A DNA stretch of 64,000 nucleotides from Acidobacteria bacterium UBA7540 (GTDB taxonomy: Bacteria; Acidobacteriota; Terriglobia; UBA7540): the NCBI GenBank assembly GCA_002478145.1, contig DLMI01000018.1:77185-141184 (forward strand). The letters are read 5' to 3'. A program made the position numbers and the translations under genes. Of the stretch, positions 18,030 through 26,986 are shown piece by piece. A model generated the notes under the pieces. The model had not been told where the DNA came from and did not search any database. It worked only from the letters and a program-made list of their open reading frames with translations. Within the stretch, counting starts at the first letter, position 1, and each line of letters starts with the position of its first letter.

Positions 18030-21000
18030 ATGGACACTCCAACGATTATTAAAGGGCGATATCAGATAAACGAGATCCTCGGCAAGGGCGGAATGGGAGT
18101 GGTCTACAAGGCCTTCGATTCCGTCTTGCGGCGCGATGTGGCCATCAAGACCTTGCTGGATGTCTCCGATCCGGAGGCTCTGCAACTCTTCCACCGTGAA
18201 TACGAAGTTCTTGCCCACATCAACCATCCCAACATTGTTGAGATCATCGACATCGGTGAGTTTGTAGTCGAAGGGGCCGAGAGACCCTACTTCATCATGC
18301 CGCTGCTGCCGGGATTTTCGTTGGGCCAGTTGATCAAGACGGCCAGCCATCGCTTGACAGTGGAACGTGCGGTCGACATCATTTCTCAAACTTGCCGGGG
18401 ACTGCACGCCGCACATGAAAAGGGACTCATCCACCGCGACATCAAGCCGACCAACATCATCGTGTTGGAAGATGATTCGGTGAAGATTATCGACTTCGGA
18501 ATGGCGCATGTGGCGGACAGTCACTCGCGCACGGGCTTGAAGGGCACGTTGCTTTACATGTCGCCGGAACAAGTCGAGATGAAGCCTCCTTCCCCTCTTT
18601 CCGACATCTTCTCGCTGGGGGTTGTGGCCTTTGAGACTCTGACCCGACGCCGGCCATTTGAAGGTGCATCGGACCGCGACATTTTCCAGGCCATTCTCCA
18701 CCACATTCCGCCGCCTGCCTCGGATCTCAACCCCATGGTCAGCCCCAGCGTGGCAAGAGTCATCCATAAGGCTATGGCGAAACAGCCGTATCACCGTTTC
18801 CCCAACGCGCGCGACTTTGCCGACACCCTGCAGCGGGCTCTGCGCAATGAACCCATTGAGATTTTCGACCCCTCAAAAATCCGGCCGCGGCTCGAGCGTG
18901 CGATGAAGGCCTTCGAGCAGGCGGACCACCAATTTGCCGCTGAAATACTGGGAGAGCTCGAGGCGGAAGGAAATATCGACCATGACATGACGGTGCTTCG
19001 TCTCAAAGTCGATCAGGCCCTGCGCCAGAAGCGTATTCAGCAACTCCTGGAAAGCGCCCGAACACGCCTGGAGGGACAGGAGTACCCGTTGGCCTTGCAG
19101 AAGGTGCAGGAAGCATTGGAGCTGGATGCAACCCACGCCGGCGCGCTGAGCCTGAAGAGCGAAATCGAGGAGGAGAGGAGTGCGGGCAAGATCGAGGATT
19201 GGCTTAATCTTGCCCGCCAACACTTGACCAACCATGCCTATGGTCACGCCCGTGAAGCGCTGAAGAATGCTCGGCAACTGAAACCCAAGGACAGCCGTGT
19301 GGCCCAACTCTTGAACGACGTCGATTGGCAGGAGCAGGAGTACCAGCGCATTCACGTCGAAAAACACCAGCTTTACCAGGCGGCGGTCGAGGCCTGGAGC
19401 CGCGGTGAAGTCAGTGCGGCGCTCAGCAAGCTGCAGCACGTACTGGAATTGGACCAGCGTGCCCCGGACACCTCTGCGCCCGAAAGGGCTGCGTCTTACC
19501 AGTCGCTCTACAACCAGGTGCGGTCCGAGCATGACGCCATGAACAGTGCTTACGGAGAGGCCCGAAAATTGCTTGAGGAAGCCAAGTTTTCTGCGGCTCT
19601 CTCGGTTTGTGACCAATATCTCGCCAAGTACCCAGGGCACGCGCTGTTTCAGGCGATGAAGTTTGACATCGAGGAGAAGCAACGACAGGAACTCTCCACA
19701 CGCATTGCGGAGGTTGACCGGCGTGTCGAGGCTGAGCCCAACCTCGACAAGCGATTTGACATCCTCAAAGAGGCGCTCGAACTCAATCCGCGCGAGCCCC
19801 ACTTTGAGCGCGCCCTCCGCTTCACGCGTGAGAAGCGCGATCTGGTTAACTCCATCGTGGCCAAGGCGCGCCTGCACGAGGAGCGCGGACAGTTCACCGA
19901 CGCCGTGGCTCAATGGGAGATACTGCGGACCATTTACAGTCCATACCCGGGATTGAGCTTCGAGATCGACCGCCTTGGCAAGCGGCGTGAACAACAGGTT
20001 CGAGGGGAGGCCAGGGCACGTTGGGTGAAGCAGATTGACCAGCACATGGCCGCAGGGGACTACGACCGGGCGCTTGATTTGCTGCGCCAGGCAGGAAAAG
20101 AATTCCCCGATGATGCCGAGCTTGCAGAACTCGAGAAGCTGATCCAACAAGGGAAAGAGCGAGGGGGTGAGGCCCTGCGCGCGCTCGCGGAGGGCCAGGA
20201 GATGCTGGCTGCGGGGCGCTTTGAGGAAGGGTTAGAGGCTTTGCGCAAAGCTCATCGCCAGGATGAGCGCAGTTCGGATGTACAACGAGCTCTTCTGGAT
20301 GCGCTGGTGGAACGGGCGCGGACCGTTTTGGAGACTGACTGGCGCGCTGCCGAGCCCCTGCTGCAAGAGGCCTTAGATCTTGATCCCGGCCACAGTCTTG
20401 CCAAGAGTCTGCGAACACTCGCCCAGGACCGTAAGAAGGAAGAGTTTATTCAACTTTGCGTCGCGCAAGCGCGGCGTGCCCAGGCCCGAGGGGACATCGG
20501 TGCAGCTCTTACGCAGGTCCAGGAAGGGATGAGTTCATATGCCACTGATCCACGCCTGTCGCAACTTTACACGACGTTGAGCACGGAACAAGAGGAAACG
20601 CGGCGCCGTCAGGCGCGCCGCCACGACCTTGACGAATTGCACCGGCTTGATAATGAAGCGGCTTCGGCTTCGGCTCTCGACTTACTGAGATCGGCGGCAG
20701 GAAAGATTCAGGCGATCTCTGCCCCCTACGAGGGGGATACTGAGTTCCAATCAGCAGTATCAAGTGCCATTCGCCGTGTTTCCACCCGGATTGAAGCCCT
20801 GGAGGCAGCGAAAGCTATGCCGCCCATCCCGCTTCCAAGTGCTCCGCCGGCTGCAACTTCCGCTGGCCAGGGAATTCCGCAGATAAGCCAGCCGCCTTCG
20901 CGTGCTTCCATTCCCCGAAGTGAGCCGGAATCTCTGTGGGGACAGCGTACTGGAATTCCGCAGCAACCTGCGCCTGCAAGTCCTGAATCCGGTGCCGACA

Positions 21001-22763
21001 TTCTTAGCTTGGCTAGCGGAGTCGTTGGCGCCGTGCCCTCTGCCGGAGGTGTAGTTCCCCGAGCACCAACTGTGACCATGCCCCCACCCCCCGCCCCCGG
21101 AACGCTCCCAATGCAGCCTGTGCCGCCGGAACCAGTGCCTCCGCAGGAGGTGTCGGCCCGCCCACCAGCAGGCAAGAAGATTCTCTGGATTGCAACTGGA
21201 GTAGCCGTGTTAGTTGTCGTGGTGGCTGCGGCTCTGCTTGTGCCCCGCTTGCTCAAGAAACAGCCTGCTTCAGGAGGGGCCGCGAGCGGCGTTACGGCAA
21301 ATCTAACGCCAACTCCGCCCCCGGTGCTGCCGCCACAACTGGCAGGATTAAGGGTTTACACGGACTTGGAAAACGCGAAGGTGACGCTTGATGGGACCGA
21401 AGTGGGCGCACTGGAGGGAGGGCAATTCAACCTGGACAACCTACCCGATGGACAACATGCGCTGGAGATAGGTGATGGTACCTCTCAGGCGAAGATTTCT
21501 GTTGCGAGCCCGCACGATTCTATGCCAGTCGTTCAGGGGCCTCTTGAAGCGAAAAACCTCAAGGTGATCGTGGTTACCAATGGCCCACAGCAGGGCCAAG
21601 TAGTGCTGAGCTATGGCCCCGTGCAAGCTTCGATGGACGGCAAGGAGATGGGCACGATCGGCTCCGCCCCGCTGGAGCTTCCTAATCTCTTGCCTGGAAC
21701 TCACGATTTGGTCTTGGGCACAGGAAAGGACGAAAGAAAAGTGAGCTTTCAGGTGGGTACCACGCCGGCCCTGACGGTTTTCCTGAGTGCCGACCGGAAT
21801 GTCGGCAATCTGCTGATTGTAACGGGTGAGGACGGTGCGACCGTCCTCTTGAACGGGAGGAAATACCCGCGCACGACGAGGCACGGCGAGCTCGTGATTG
21901 CCAACCTTGAACCGAAGCGATACACGGTGGCGGTGGTCAAAGATGGGTTCCAGAAGGCGGCTCAACAGGAGGTCAATATTCAAAAAGGTCAGGTGGAGAA
22001 ATTGGTCTTCGCGCTCCAACCTGCTCCCACAGTGGCCTCGTTGGTTATCGCCGGGGCGACACCCTTGGCGGAAGTCCTGCTAGACGGGAAGTCCCTGGGC
22101 AGAATTCAACAGGATGGCAGTTTCAGCGCGGCTAATGTCCAACCGGGGCCGCATACCATTGAACTGAAGAAGGACACGTTCAAGCCTAAGGGTTTGCAGA
22201 GGCAGTTCGTAGCAGGGGGAAGTGTGCACTTGACTGCTAATGAAGTTGCCCTGGAAAGCGCCGCGGCGCATCCCAACCCCGCCTTGGCCCCTCCTAAGCT
22301 GATCGTGCAGACGGTTCCGGGGGCACAGGTCAGCATGGACGGTCGGGCCGTTGGCCAGACGGATTCCAAAGGGCGTTTGGAAATCACCCAGGCTTCTACC
22401 GGTGACCATACCGTGGAGGTCGCAGCAAAGCCTTACAACAATTTCAAGGAAAAGGTCACCCTTTCCACCGGCCATGTTTTGACCATCACGCCAAGTCTGC
22501 TGGCTTCCATGCCCGTCGAGCACAAACACGTGGTGGGAAGTTGCAACGGAATTCTCCTCGTCGGGTCAGGCAGGATTCAGTACCAAGCGAGTAGCGGGAA
22601 GGACTCGTTTGACTATCCCATTGCCGCGGTCAAGAAGGCAGGCTCCGCAGATTCTGGGAAGGGGTTTTATCTCGAGATTACCGGCGCCAAGCGCTATGTC
22701 TTCCACGCTCCTGCAGCCGCAGAAGACTTGCAGATTCTTCAGAATGCCCTGCCCAAGCAGTGA
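18030..22763 (+). CDS. Large Ser/Thr kinase with TPR-like repeats, TM and five PEGA repeats
   Basis: The 1577-residue protein begins with a complete Hanks kinase domain (residues about 8-265): GKGGMGVVYKAF, VAIKTLL, HRDIKPTNI, IDFGMAH and GTLLYMSPEQ. A long helical region with TPR-like repeats follows (about 280-940), then a Pro-rich linker. One membrane segment lies near residues 1049-1072 (ILWIATGVAVLVVVVAAALL). Outside the membrane are about five PEGA-type repeats (TLDGTEVG, SMDGKEMG, LLNGRKYP, LLDGKSLG, SMDGRAVG). PEGA domains are thought to bind surface or envelope material. It is probably an envelope sensor kinase; the link to T6SS is positional only. Confidence 0.85.
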   Translation: MDTPTIIKGRYQINEILGKGGMGVVYKAFDSVLRRDVAIKTLLDVSDPEALQLFHREYEVLAHINHPNIVEIIDIGEFVVEGAERPYFIMPLLPGFSLGQLIKTASHRLTVERAVDIISQTCRGLHAAHEKGLIHRDIKPTNIIVLEDDSVKIIDFGMAHVADSHSRTGLKGTLLYMSPEQVEMKPPSPLSDIFSLGVVAFETLTRRRPFEGASDRDIFQAILHHIPPPASDLNPMVSPSVARVIHKAMAKQPYHRFPNARDFADTLQRALRNEPIEIFDPSKIRPRLERAMKAFEQADHQFAAEILGELEAEGNIDHDMTVLRLKVDQALRQKRIQQLLESARTRLEGQEYPLALQKVQEALELDATHAGALSLKSEIEEERSAGKIEDWLNLARQHLTNHAYGHAREALKNARQLKPKDSRVAQLLNDVDWQEQEYQRIHVEKHQLYQAAVEAWSRGEVSAALSKLQHVLELDQRAPDTSAPERAASYQSLYNQVRSEHDAMNSAYGEARKLLEEAKFSAALSVCDQYLAKYPGHALFQAMKFDIEEKQRQELSTRIAEVDRRVEAEPNLDKRFDILKEALELNPREPHFERALRFTREKRDLVNSIVAKARLHEERGQFTDAVAQWEILRTIYSPYPGLSFEIDRLGKRREQQVRGEARARWVKQIDQHMAAGDYDRALDLLRQAGKEFPDDAELAELEKLIQQGKERGGEALRALAEGQEMLAAGRFEEGLEALRKAHRQDERSSDVQRALLDALVERARTVLETDWRAAEPLLQEALDLDPGHSLAKSLRTLAQDRKKEEFIQLCVAQARRAQARGDIGAALTQVQEGMSSYATDPRLSQLYTTLSTEQEETRRRQARRHDLDELHRLDNEAASASALDLLRSAAGKIQAISAPYEGDTEFQSAVSSAIRRVSTRIEALEAAKAMPPIPLPSAPPAATSAGQGIPQISQPPSRASIPRSEPESLWGQRTGIPQQPAPASPESGADILSLASGVVGAVPSAGGVVPRAPTVTMPPPPAPGTLPMQPVPPEPVPPQEVSARPPAGKKILWIATGVAVLVVVVAAALLVPRLLKKQPASGGAASGVTANLTPTPPPVLPPQLAGLRVYTDLENAKVTLDGTEVGALEGGQFNLDNLPDGQHALEIGDGTSQAKISVASPHDSMPVVQGPLEAKNLKVIVVTNGPQQGQVVLSYGPVQASMDGKEMGTIGSAPLELPNLLPGTHDLVLGTGKDERKVSFQVGTTPALTVFLSADRNVGNLLIVTGEDGATVLLNGRKYPRTTRHGELVIANLEPKRYTVAVVKDGFQKAAQQEVNIQKGQVEKLVFALQPAPTVASLVIAGATPLAEVLLDGKSLGRIQQDGSFSAANVQPGPHTIELKKDTFKPKGLQRQFVAGGSVHLTANEVALESAAAHPNPALAPPKLIVQTVPGAQVSMDGRAVGQTDSKGRLEITQASTGDHTVEVAAKPYNNFKEKVTLSTGHVLTITPSLLASMPVEHKHVVGSCNGILLVGSGRIQYQASSGKDSFDYPIAAVKKAGSADSGKGFYLEITGAKRYVFHAPAAAEDLQILQNALPKQ

Positions 22764-23042
22764 CAGAAAGAGTCCGCCTTGTTGCACAATGCAAAGAGCG
22801 GATCACAAGCCCCAGCGGACACGGACAAGCCGCTACTCGCTGCCTACATCGAGCACCCCCGGTCTGTCATCCTGACACGTGGCGCCGGGACAGCTCCGTG
22901 CGCAAGCGGGAATCCAGCTTGGCTGCCACGGTCGGTTCGGTCGCCTCGGCGACAATGAACTGTGGGTTGGCCCGAACCTCGAAGATGATCGAGGGCGTAA
23001 TAGTGCTTTAGCGTAGACACCCGGACATTATATCCTCTGGGT

Positions 23043-23079
23043 CGCATACATCCCGACAAAAACCGTCGGGACGCACGCG
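23043..23079. repeat. REP-like hairpin, copy A
   Basis: A GC-rich stem (CGCATACATCCCGAC paired with GTCGGGACGCACGCG) around an A/C-rich loop lies in the gap between two kinase genes. The same element occurs in opposite orientation at 35831-35867, so it is a dispersed repeat. The remainder of the gap 22764-23117 shows no gene I can support. Confidence 0.6.
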
Positions 23080-23117
23080 CCACCCGCGGGCGGAGAGCAT
23101 GAATGGCAAACAATTGT

Positions 23118-25871
23118 TCAGAAGCGAGTCTGCGCTTCGTTTTCGAGTAGCTTGCGGATGTTCGGCTTCACGCTTCCTGGCAGCAGGGCCGGCAGCAGCG
23201 CCAGGCCTTCTTTTGCTGTTGTGCGGCTCTTCTCCATCTGGCCGGAGGCCCGATAGGCCTGGGCCAGGGTCAACTGCATGGAAGGCGTCTTTCCATGGCT
23301 CATCGCTACCTCGCGCTCGGCGCATGAGATGGCAAACTGCGGATTTCTGAGGGAGATCGGCTCTACCGTCAAGAAGGCATTTGCCGCCTGGTCGAGAACC
23401 ATCGGGGAAGCCTGATCCTTCTCGGCCGTCTCCTTCAGGGCGGCGAGGCCTCTCCTCGATAACTCGTCTGAAGCTCCCCGGGTGTGCAGGATTCTTCTGA
23501 TGGCGCCGATTCGCACCTGGATGAAGCCAAGGAACGACTCGCAGACATCGTTGGCCGGATCCTGTTTCAGCAGCCGCTCAAGGTCGGCGGCGGCCTGCAC
23601 GAGCTTCTTCTCCGCAACGACTAGGTTCACGCGGCGATCGCCGGCCTTCGCAGCCAGAACCGGATCGGCTGCATCCTCATAGCTCTTTGCTTCATCGTCC
23701 AGTACGGTTGCTACGTCGAAAAGAGCGCGGAAATCCTTCGGGTCCTGGGCGGCAATACGCTGGCTGATCTCAAGGGCTTGCTCGAAGAGCGGGACCGCCT
23801 GTGCATACGCTCCCAGTCGCTCGAGGGCGTTTGCCAGCTTGCGCAGCAGCATGGCGCGCAACCGCACGATAGGAAGGCTATCTTGCTCTGATCTGGGCAA
23901 CGCATCGGCGCTCTGCAAGGCAGCCTGAAACTCCTTGAGCGCCTCCGCTGGATCGGTCGTCATCTCCACGCTGCCGATCTTCATCCGATTGATCGCAAGA
24001 CCCCGTTTAGCACGCAAGAAATTCGGATCGACGCTGAGGGCGCGATCATCCAGCGCCAGAGACTGGCGATAGGCGGCGACCGCCCCAGTAGAATCTGCCA
24101 GACTGGCTGTGCCGCTTTGACCCAGCTCGTCGCCAAGGGTGCCATAGGCGGAAGAAACCTCGTAGATCAGCGCGGCAGATGCATGGGGGTCCGCGGCCAA
24201 TGCGTCAAAGCTCTTCATAGCCTCCCTCATGACGGAAACCGCCTCCGGCGTTTTGCCGGTTTGCCACAGAATCTCGCTGCGCGATTGCTCGACGAGGGCA
24301 AGCGCCCGGATCGCTTCGCGGTCCTTGGAATCGGAGGCTGCGAGCGGCGCGGCGATGGCGAGAGCCTTACCGAGGCTGACAAACGCACCCGCGGGATCGC
24401 CCAGATTCTGGTCGTAGGCATTGCCTTGAATATTCCCCAGCCGTGTATACGCATCAACCAGATCGAGCTGGGTCTGGCGGTCGCCCTGTGCGTCCTTGGC
24501 CATGCGGTCCAGGTGTTCGAGCACGCGCGTGACCAGCAGCTTCTGTACGCCCGTGGAGCCGGGCAGTTGTTTGATCGCCTCATCCAATTCGGAGAGCAGG
24601 CTGTTGCTCAACTGGCGCAGGTCCGCGGAGCGCGCCTCGGCCTGGCGCCGCTCCTCATTGGCCACTCTGGCCTGCCACAACACGCCTGCAACGCCCGCAA
24701 CCAGTGTGGCGGCCAGCAGTGCCGCTGCCGTTAGGCCCCACCGGTGGCGGCGGATGAACTTGCTGGCTCGATACCGAAGCGTGCCGCGGCGCGCCGCAAC
24801 CGGCAGCCCGTCAAGGTAGGCACGAACATCGGAGGCGAGTTGCTCGGTGGTGAGATAACGCTCTTGGGGTTCCTTGCGTAGAGCCTTCAGCAGGATCGCC
24901 TCCAGATCGGCATCGAGCCGTCTGTGGGAGCCCGCTGCTTGAGCCGGCTTGCGAGGAGGTTCTTCGCAGATCACGCGCAGCATCTCTGCTGTAGTAAGTT
25001 CCTTGAGTTCATAGGGCAGCGTTCCAGTCAGCAGAAGATACAACAGAACGCCGAGCGAGTAGGTGTCCGATGCAGTGGTGATGGGATTGCCTAACACCTG
25101 TTCCGGGCTGGCGTACTGCGGAGTAAAGGACAGATATCCTTCACGTGTAAGTTTGCTGGCCGGCCCGGCGAGAGACGGAGAGAGCAGTTTGGCCGTTCCA
25201 AAGTCCAGCAATCGGGGAGTGCTGTCTTCGGCCACCAGGATGTTATCCGGCTTTAAGTCGCGGTGGACTACGAAGTGCTGGTGGGCAAACTGCAAGGCTT
25301 CGCAGACGCGCATGAACAGCGCGAGTCGTTGGGGCACAGAAAGACGCTGCTTTTCACAGAAGCGATCGATGGCAACTCCATCCACATACTCCATCACCAG
25401 ATAGAGATCGCCATTATGGGTAACGCCGCCATCCAGCAGGCGGGCAATGAAGGGATGTTGCAGCTCAGCCAGAATCTGCCGTTCCTGACGAAATCTCTCC
25501 CGGAAGAGGTCGGTCGCAAGGGGCAGGTCAATCAATTTGATGGCGACCTTCTGCTCGAACTGTCCATCGGCGCGATGCGCCAGATAGACGGCGCCCATGC
25601 CGCCGCGTCCCAACAGGCGATCCAGCAAGAAGGGACCGATCTGCTTTAATTCGGATAGGGCCTCTCGGCCAGTTTCTGGTTCCACCCGGCGGGATGCCGT
25701 CAGTTGCTCTTCCGCCTTGTAGGCATCGAGCAGCGAGCGCACCTCGGCTGCGAGTTCCCGGTCCCCGTTGCACCGGGTCTCAATCAATTCCGTCCGAGCT
25801 TCATCGGGTGCGGCGAGAGCCTCGTGGAAGATCGCCTCAATCCGCAGGAACCTTTCCGTCGTTTGGTTCAT
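23118..25871 (-). CDS. Ser/Thr protein kinase with TM and TPR-like C-terminus
   Basis: The start is placed at the MNQTTERFLRIEAIFHEAL methionine, the usual beginning of this acidobacterial kinase family, rather than 24 codons upstream. A short helical N-terminus precedes the kinase domain (residues about 75-345), with GRGGMGAVYLA, VAIKLI, HRDLKPDNILV and DFGTAK. A membrane segment (LTAAALLAATLVAGVAGVLW, near residue 385) and a long helical TPR-like region follow. The ECF sigma gene lies just upstream on the same strand. This sigma/kinase pairing is common in Acidobacteriota and suggests a signal relay, though substrates are unknown. The length is about 917 residues. Confidence 0.85.
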   Translation of the reverse strand: MNQTTERFLRIEAIFHEALAAPDEARTELIETRCNGDRELAAEVRSLLDAYKAEEQLTASRRVEPETGREALSELKQIGPFLLDRLLGRGGMGAVYLAHRADGQFEQKVAIKLIDLPLATDLFRERFRQERQILAELQHPFIARLLDGGVTHNGDLYLVMEYVDGVAIDRFCEKQRLSVPQRLALFMRVCEALQFAHQHFVVHRDLKPDNILVAEDSTPRLLDFGTAKLLSPSLAGPASKLTREGYLSFTPQYASPEQVLGNPITTASDTYSLGVLLYLLLTGTLPYELKELTTAEMLRVICEEPPRKPAQAAGSHRRLDADLEAILLKALRKEPQERYLTTEQLASDVRAYLDGLPVAARRGTLRYRASKFIRRHRWGLTAAALLAATLVAGVAGVLWQARVANEERRQAEARSADLRQLSNSLLSELDEAIKQLPGSTGVQKLLVTRVLEHLDRMAKDAQGDRQTQLDLVDAYTRLGNIQGNAYDQNLGDPAGAFVSLGKALAIAAPLAASDSKDREAIRALALVEQSRSEILWQTGKTPEAVSVMREAMKSFDALAADPHASAALIYEVSSAYGTLGDELGQSGTASLADSTGAVAAYRQSLALDDRALSVDPNFLRAKRGLAINRMKIGSVEMTTDPAEALKEFQAALQSADALPRSEQDSLPIVRLRAMLLRKLANALERLGAYAQAVPLFEQALEISQRIAAQDPKDFRALFDVATVLDDEAKSYEDAADPVLAAKAGDRRVNLVVAEKKLVQAAADLERLLKQDPANDVCESFLGFIQVRIGAIRRILHTRGASDELSRRGLAALKETAEKDQASPMVLDQAANAFLTVEPISLRNPQFAISCAEREVAMSHGKTPSMQLTLAQAYRASGQMEKSRTTAKEGLALLPALLPGSVKPNIRKLLENEAQTRF

Positions 25872-25939
25872 CTGAGCGACAACCCCGTGTGAGGTTTGTA
25901 ACCCTAATATCAGACTGCGTGGGGCGGGGCCAAAGTGAA

Positions 25940-26041
25940 TCACAGTCTCACTGCATCGTCGACCAAGCCTGGGTGGATGCGCCGGTACAGCCAGCTTTTA
26001 GTCAATCTCAAGTCGCGATCGACGGTGGACTCGGACCTGCA
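25940..26041 (-). pseudogene. In-frame extra copy of the sigma factor's C-terminal segment
   Basis: Reading past the TGA of the sigma gene, the same frame stays open for 33 codons. It encodes a second version of its last helix region (STVDRDLRLTKSWLYRRIHP, then GLVDDAVRL and stop). The copy lies 96 bases (32 codons) from the original, and most differences are single bases, several of them silent. It is therefore a tandem partial duplication of the region 4.2 tail, separated from the gene only by one stop codon. Confidence 0.75.
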
Positions 26042-26626
26042 TCAGGCTGAATCCTCGACGATGCCCGGGTGGATGCGCCGGTACAGCCAGCTTTTAGTGA
26101 ATCTCAGGTCGCGATCGACGGTGGACTTGGATACGTGCATCAGGTCCGCTGTTTCCTCGGCAGTGCAACCAAGAAAGTAGCGCAATTCGACGAGTTGGAC
26201 CTTGTAGGCATCGAGCGCGCCCAGTTCGTCTAACGCGTGGTCCAGGTCCAGCAGTTCCGGGCTGCCGATATTGACCCACAAGAGGTCGTCGCTGAGAGGG
26301 ATGCGATCATAGCCGCCGCCCCGCATCTGGGCTTGGCTTTCGCGCGCGTGGTCGATCAGGATCATACGCATTACCTTGGCGGCGAAGGTGTAGAAATGCT
26401 GGCGGTCGTCCCATGCGGCCTTCTTCTGGTTCAAAAGACGGAGGTAAAGCTCGTGGACCAGGGCCGTTGCCTGAAGAACGTCTGGATTGCGCTCTCGGCG
26501 AATATAGGCCGCGGCCACCTCCCGAAGGTGGGGGTAGACGAGCGGCATCAGTTCCTCAAAGGCTGACGGATCGCCGTCCTTCCACTTTGCCAAAAGTAGA
26601 GTGATTTCTCCCCTGGCAGGCTGCAC
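26042..26626 (-). CDS. ECF-type RNA polymerase sigma factor
   Basis: The 194-residue sigma-70 family protein has region 2 (VYPHLREVAAAYIRRE, later FYTFAAKVMRMILIDHARE) and region 4 (VELRYFLGCTAEETADLMHV, then SKSTVDRDLRFTKSWL). It belongs to the ECF-like group, with the LIDHAR motif, that in Acidobacteriota and Planctomycetes is frequently paired with Ser/Thr kinases. The kinase gene follows 170 bases downstream on the same strand. No anti-sigma gene is seen, so control may pass through the kinase (inference). The C-terminal end is duplicated immediately after the stop. Confidence 0.88.
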   Translation of the reverse strand: MQPARGEITLLLAKWKDGDPSAFEELMPLVYPHLREVAAAYIRRERNPDVLQATALVHELYLRLLNQKKAAWDDRQHFYTFAAKVMRMILIDHARESQAQMRGGGYDRIPLSDDLLWVNIGSPELLDLDHALDELGALDAYKVQLVELRYFLGCTAEETADLMHVSKSTVDRDLRFTKSWLYRRIHPGIVEDSA

Positions 26627-26639
26627 AATCCCCTCCGCG

Positions 26640-26780
26640 CGCTACGCCTGAATCGCCCCCACTGCCAGCCTACCACTTTTTCCTCTGTTTTCACATCCTC
26701 TTGGATAGGCCCTTCCCCTAAGCAATTCACATTTGCAAAAAAATTGAGTCATTTTCCCTCTCCTTTACGCAGTCTGGGTG
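26640..26780 (+). repeat. Leader repeat, copy 1, upstream of Ig lipoprotein 1
   Basis: About 140 bases here match 31254-31394 closely, including the shared stretch CCCCCACTGCCAGCCTACCA and a pyrimidine-rich tail. Both copies lie upstream of a giant Ig-repeat lipoprotein gene (about 210 and 40 bases before the start), so they may hold the promoter or a leader. No clear -10/-35 pair was found. Confidence 0.7.
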
Positions 26781-26822
26781 GAGTTGAGAAGCGGAGTTCG
26801 TGGAGAGGAAGACCCCAGGTTT

Positions 26823-26931
26823 GTCATTCCGAGCGCGGCGAGGAATCCCGCTCTGATGCTCTTCTTCAGGCTAGGCCTCCTCAAGCTCCGGCCAGCGCAG
26901 AGCGAGATTCCTCGCCGCGCTCGGAATGACA
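26823..26931. mobile_element. MITE-like hairpin with perfect 26-bp inverted repeats
   Basis: The arms 26823-26848 and 26906-26931 are perfect inverted repeats (TGTCATTCCGAGCGCGGCGA at the left start) around a 57-base centre without a gene. Short flanking matches (GACCCCA and TGGGGT) extend the symmetry. It stands between the leader repeat and the lipoprotein start. Confidence 0.65.
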
Positions 26932-26986
26932 TGGGGTAGGTCTTGCAAAAGGCCCTAACCGTTGATGTCCAGGAGGCAACGTAATC

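Noticed and set aside
22760..23011. 83-codon frame after the large kinase
   Set aside because: Rich in Arg/Ser/Thr without motif and spans a dispersed repeat.
24117..24734. Long open frame on the strand opposite to the kinase
   Set aside because: Shadow of the high-GC kinase gene; no ribosome site and an Arg/Gln-rich translation without family features.
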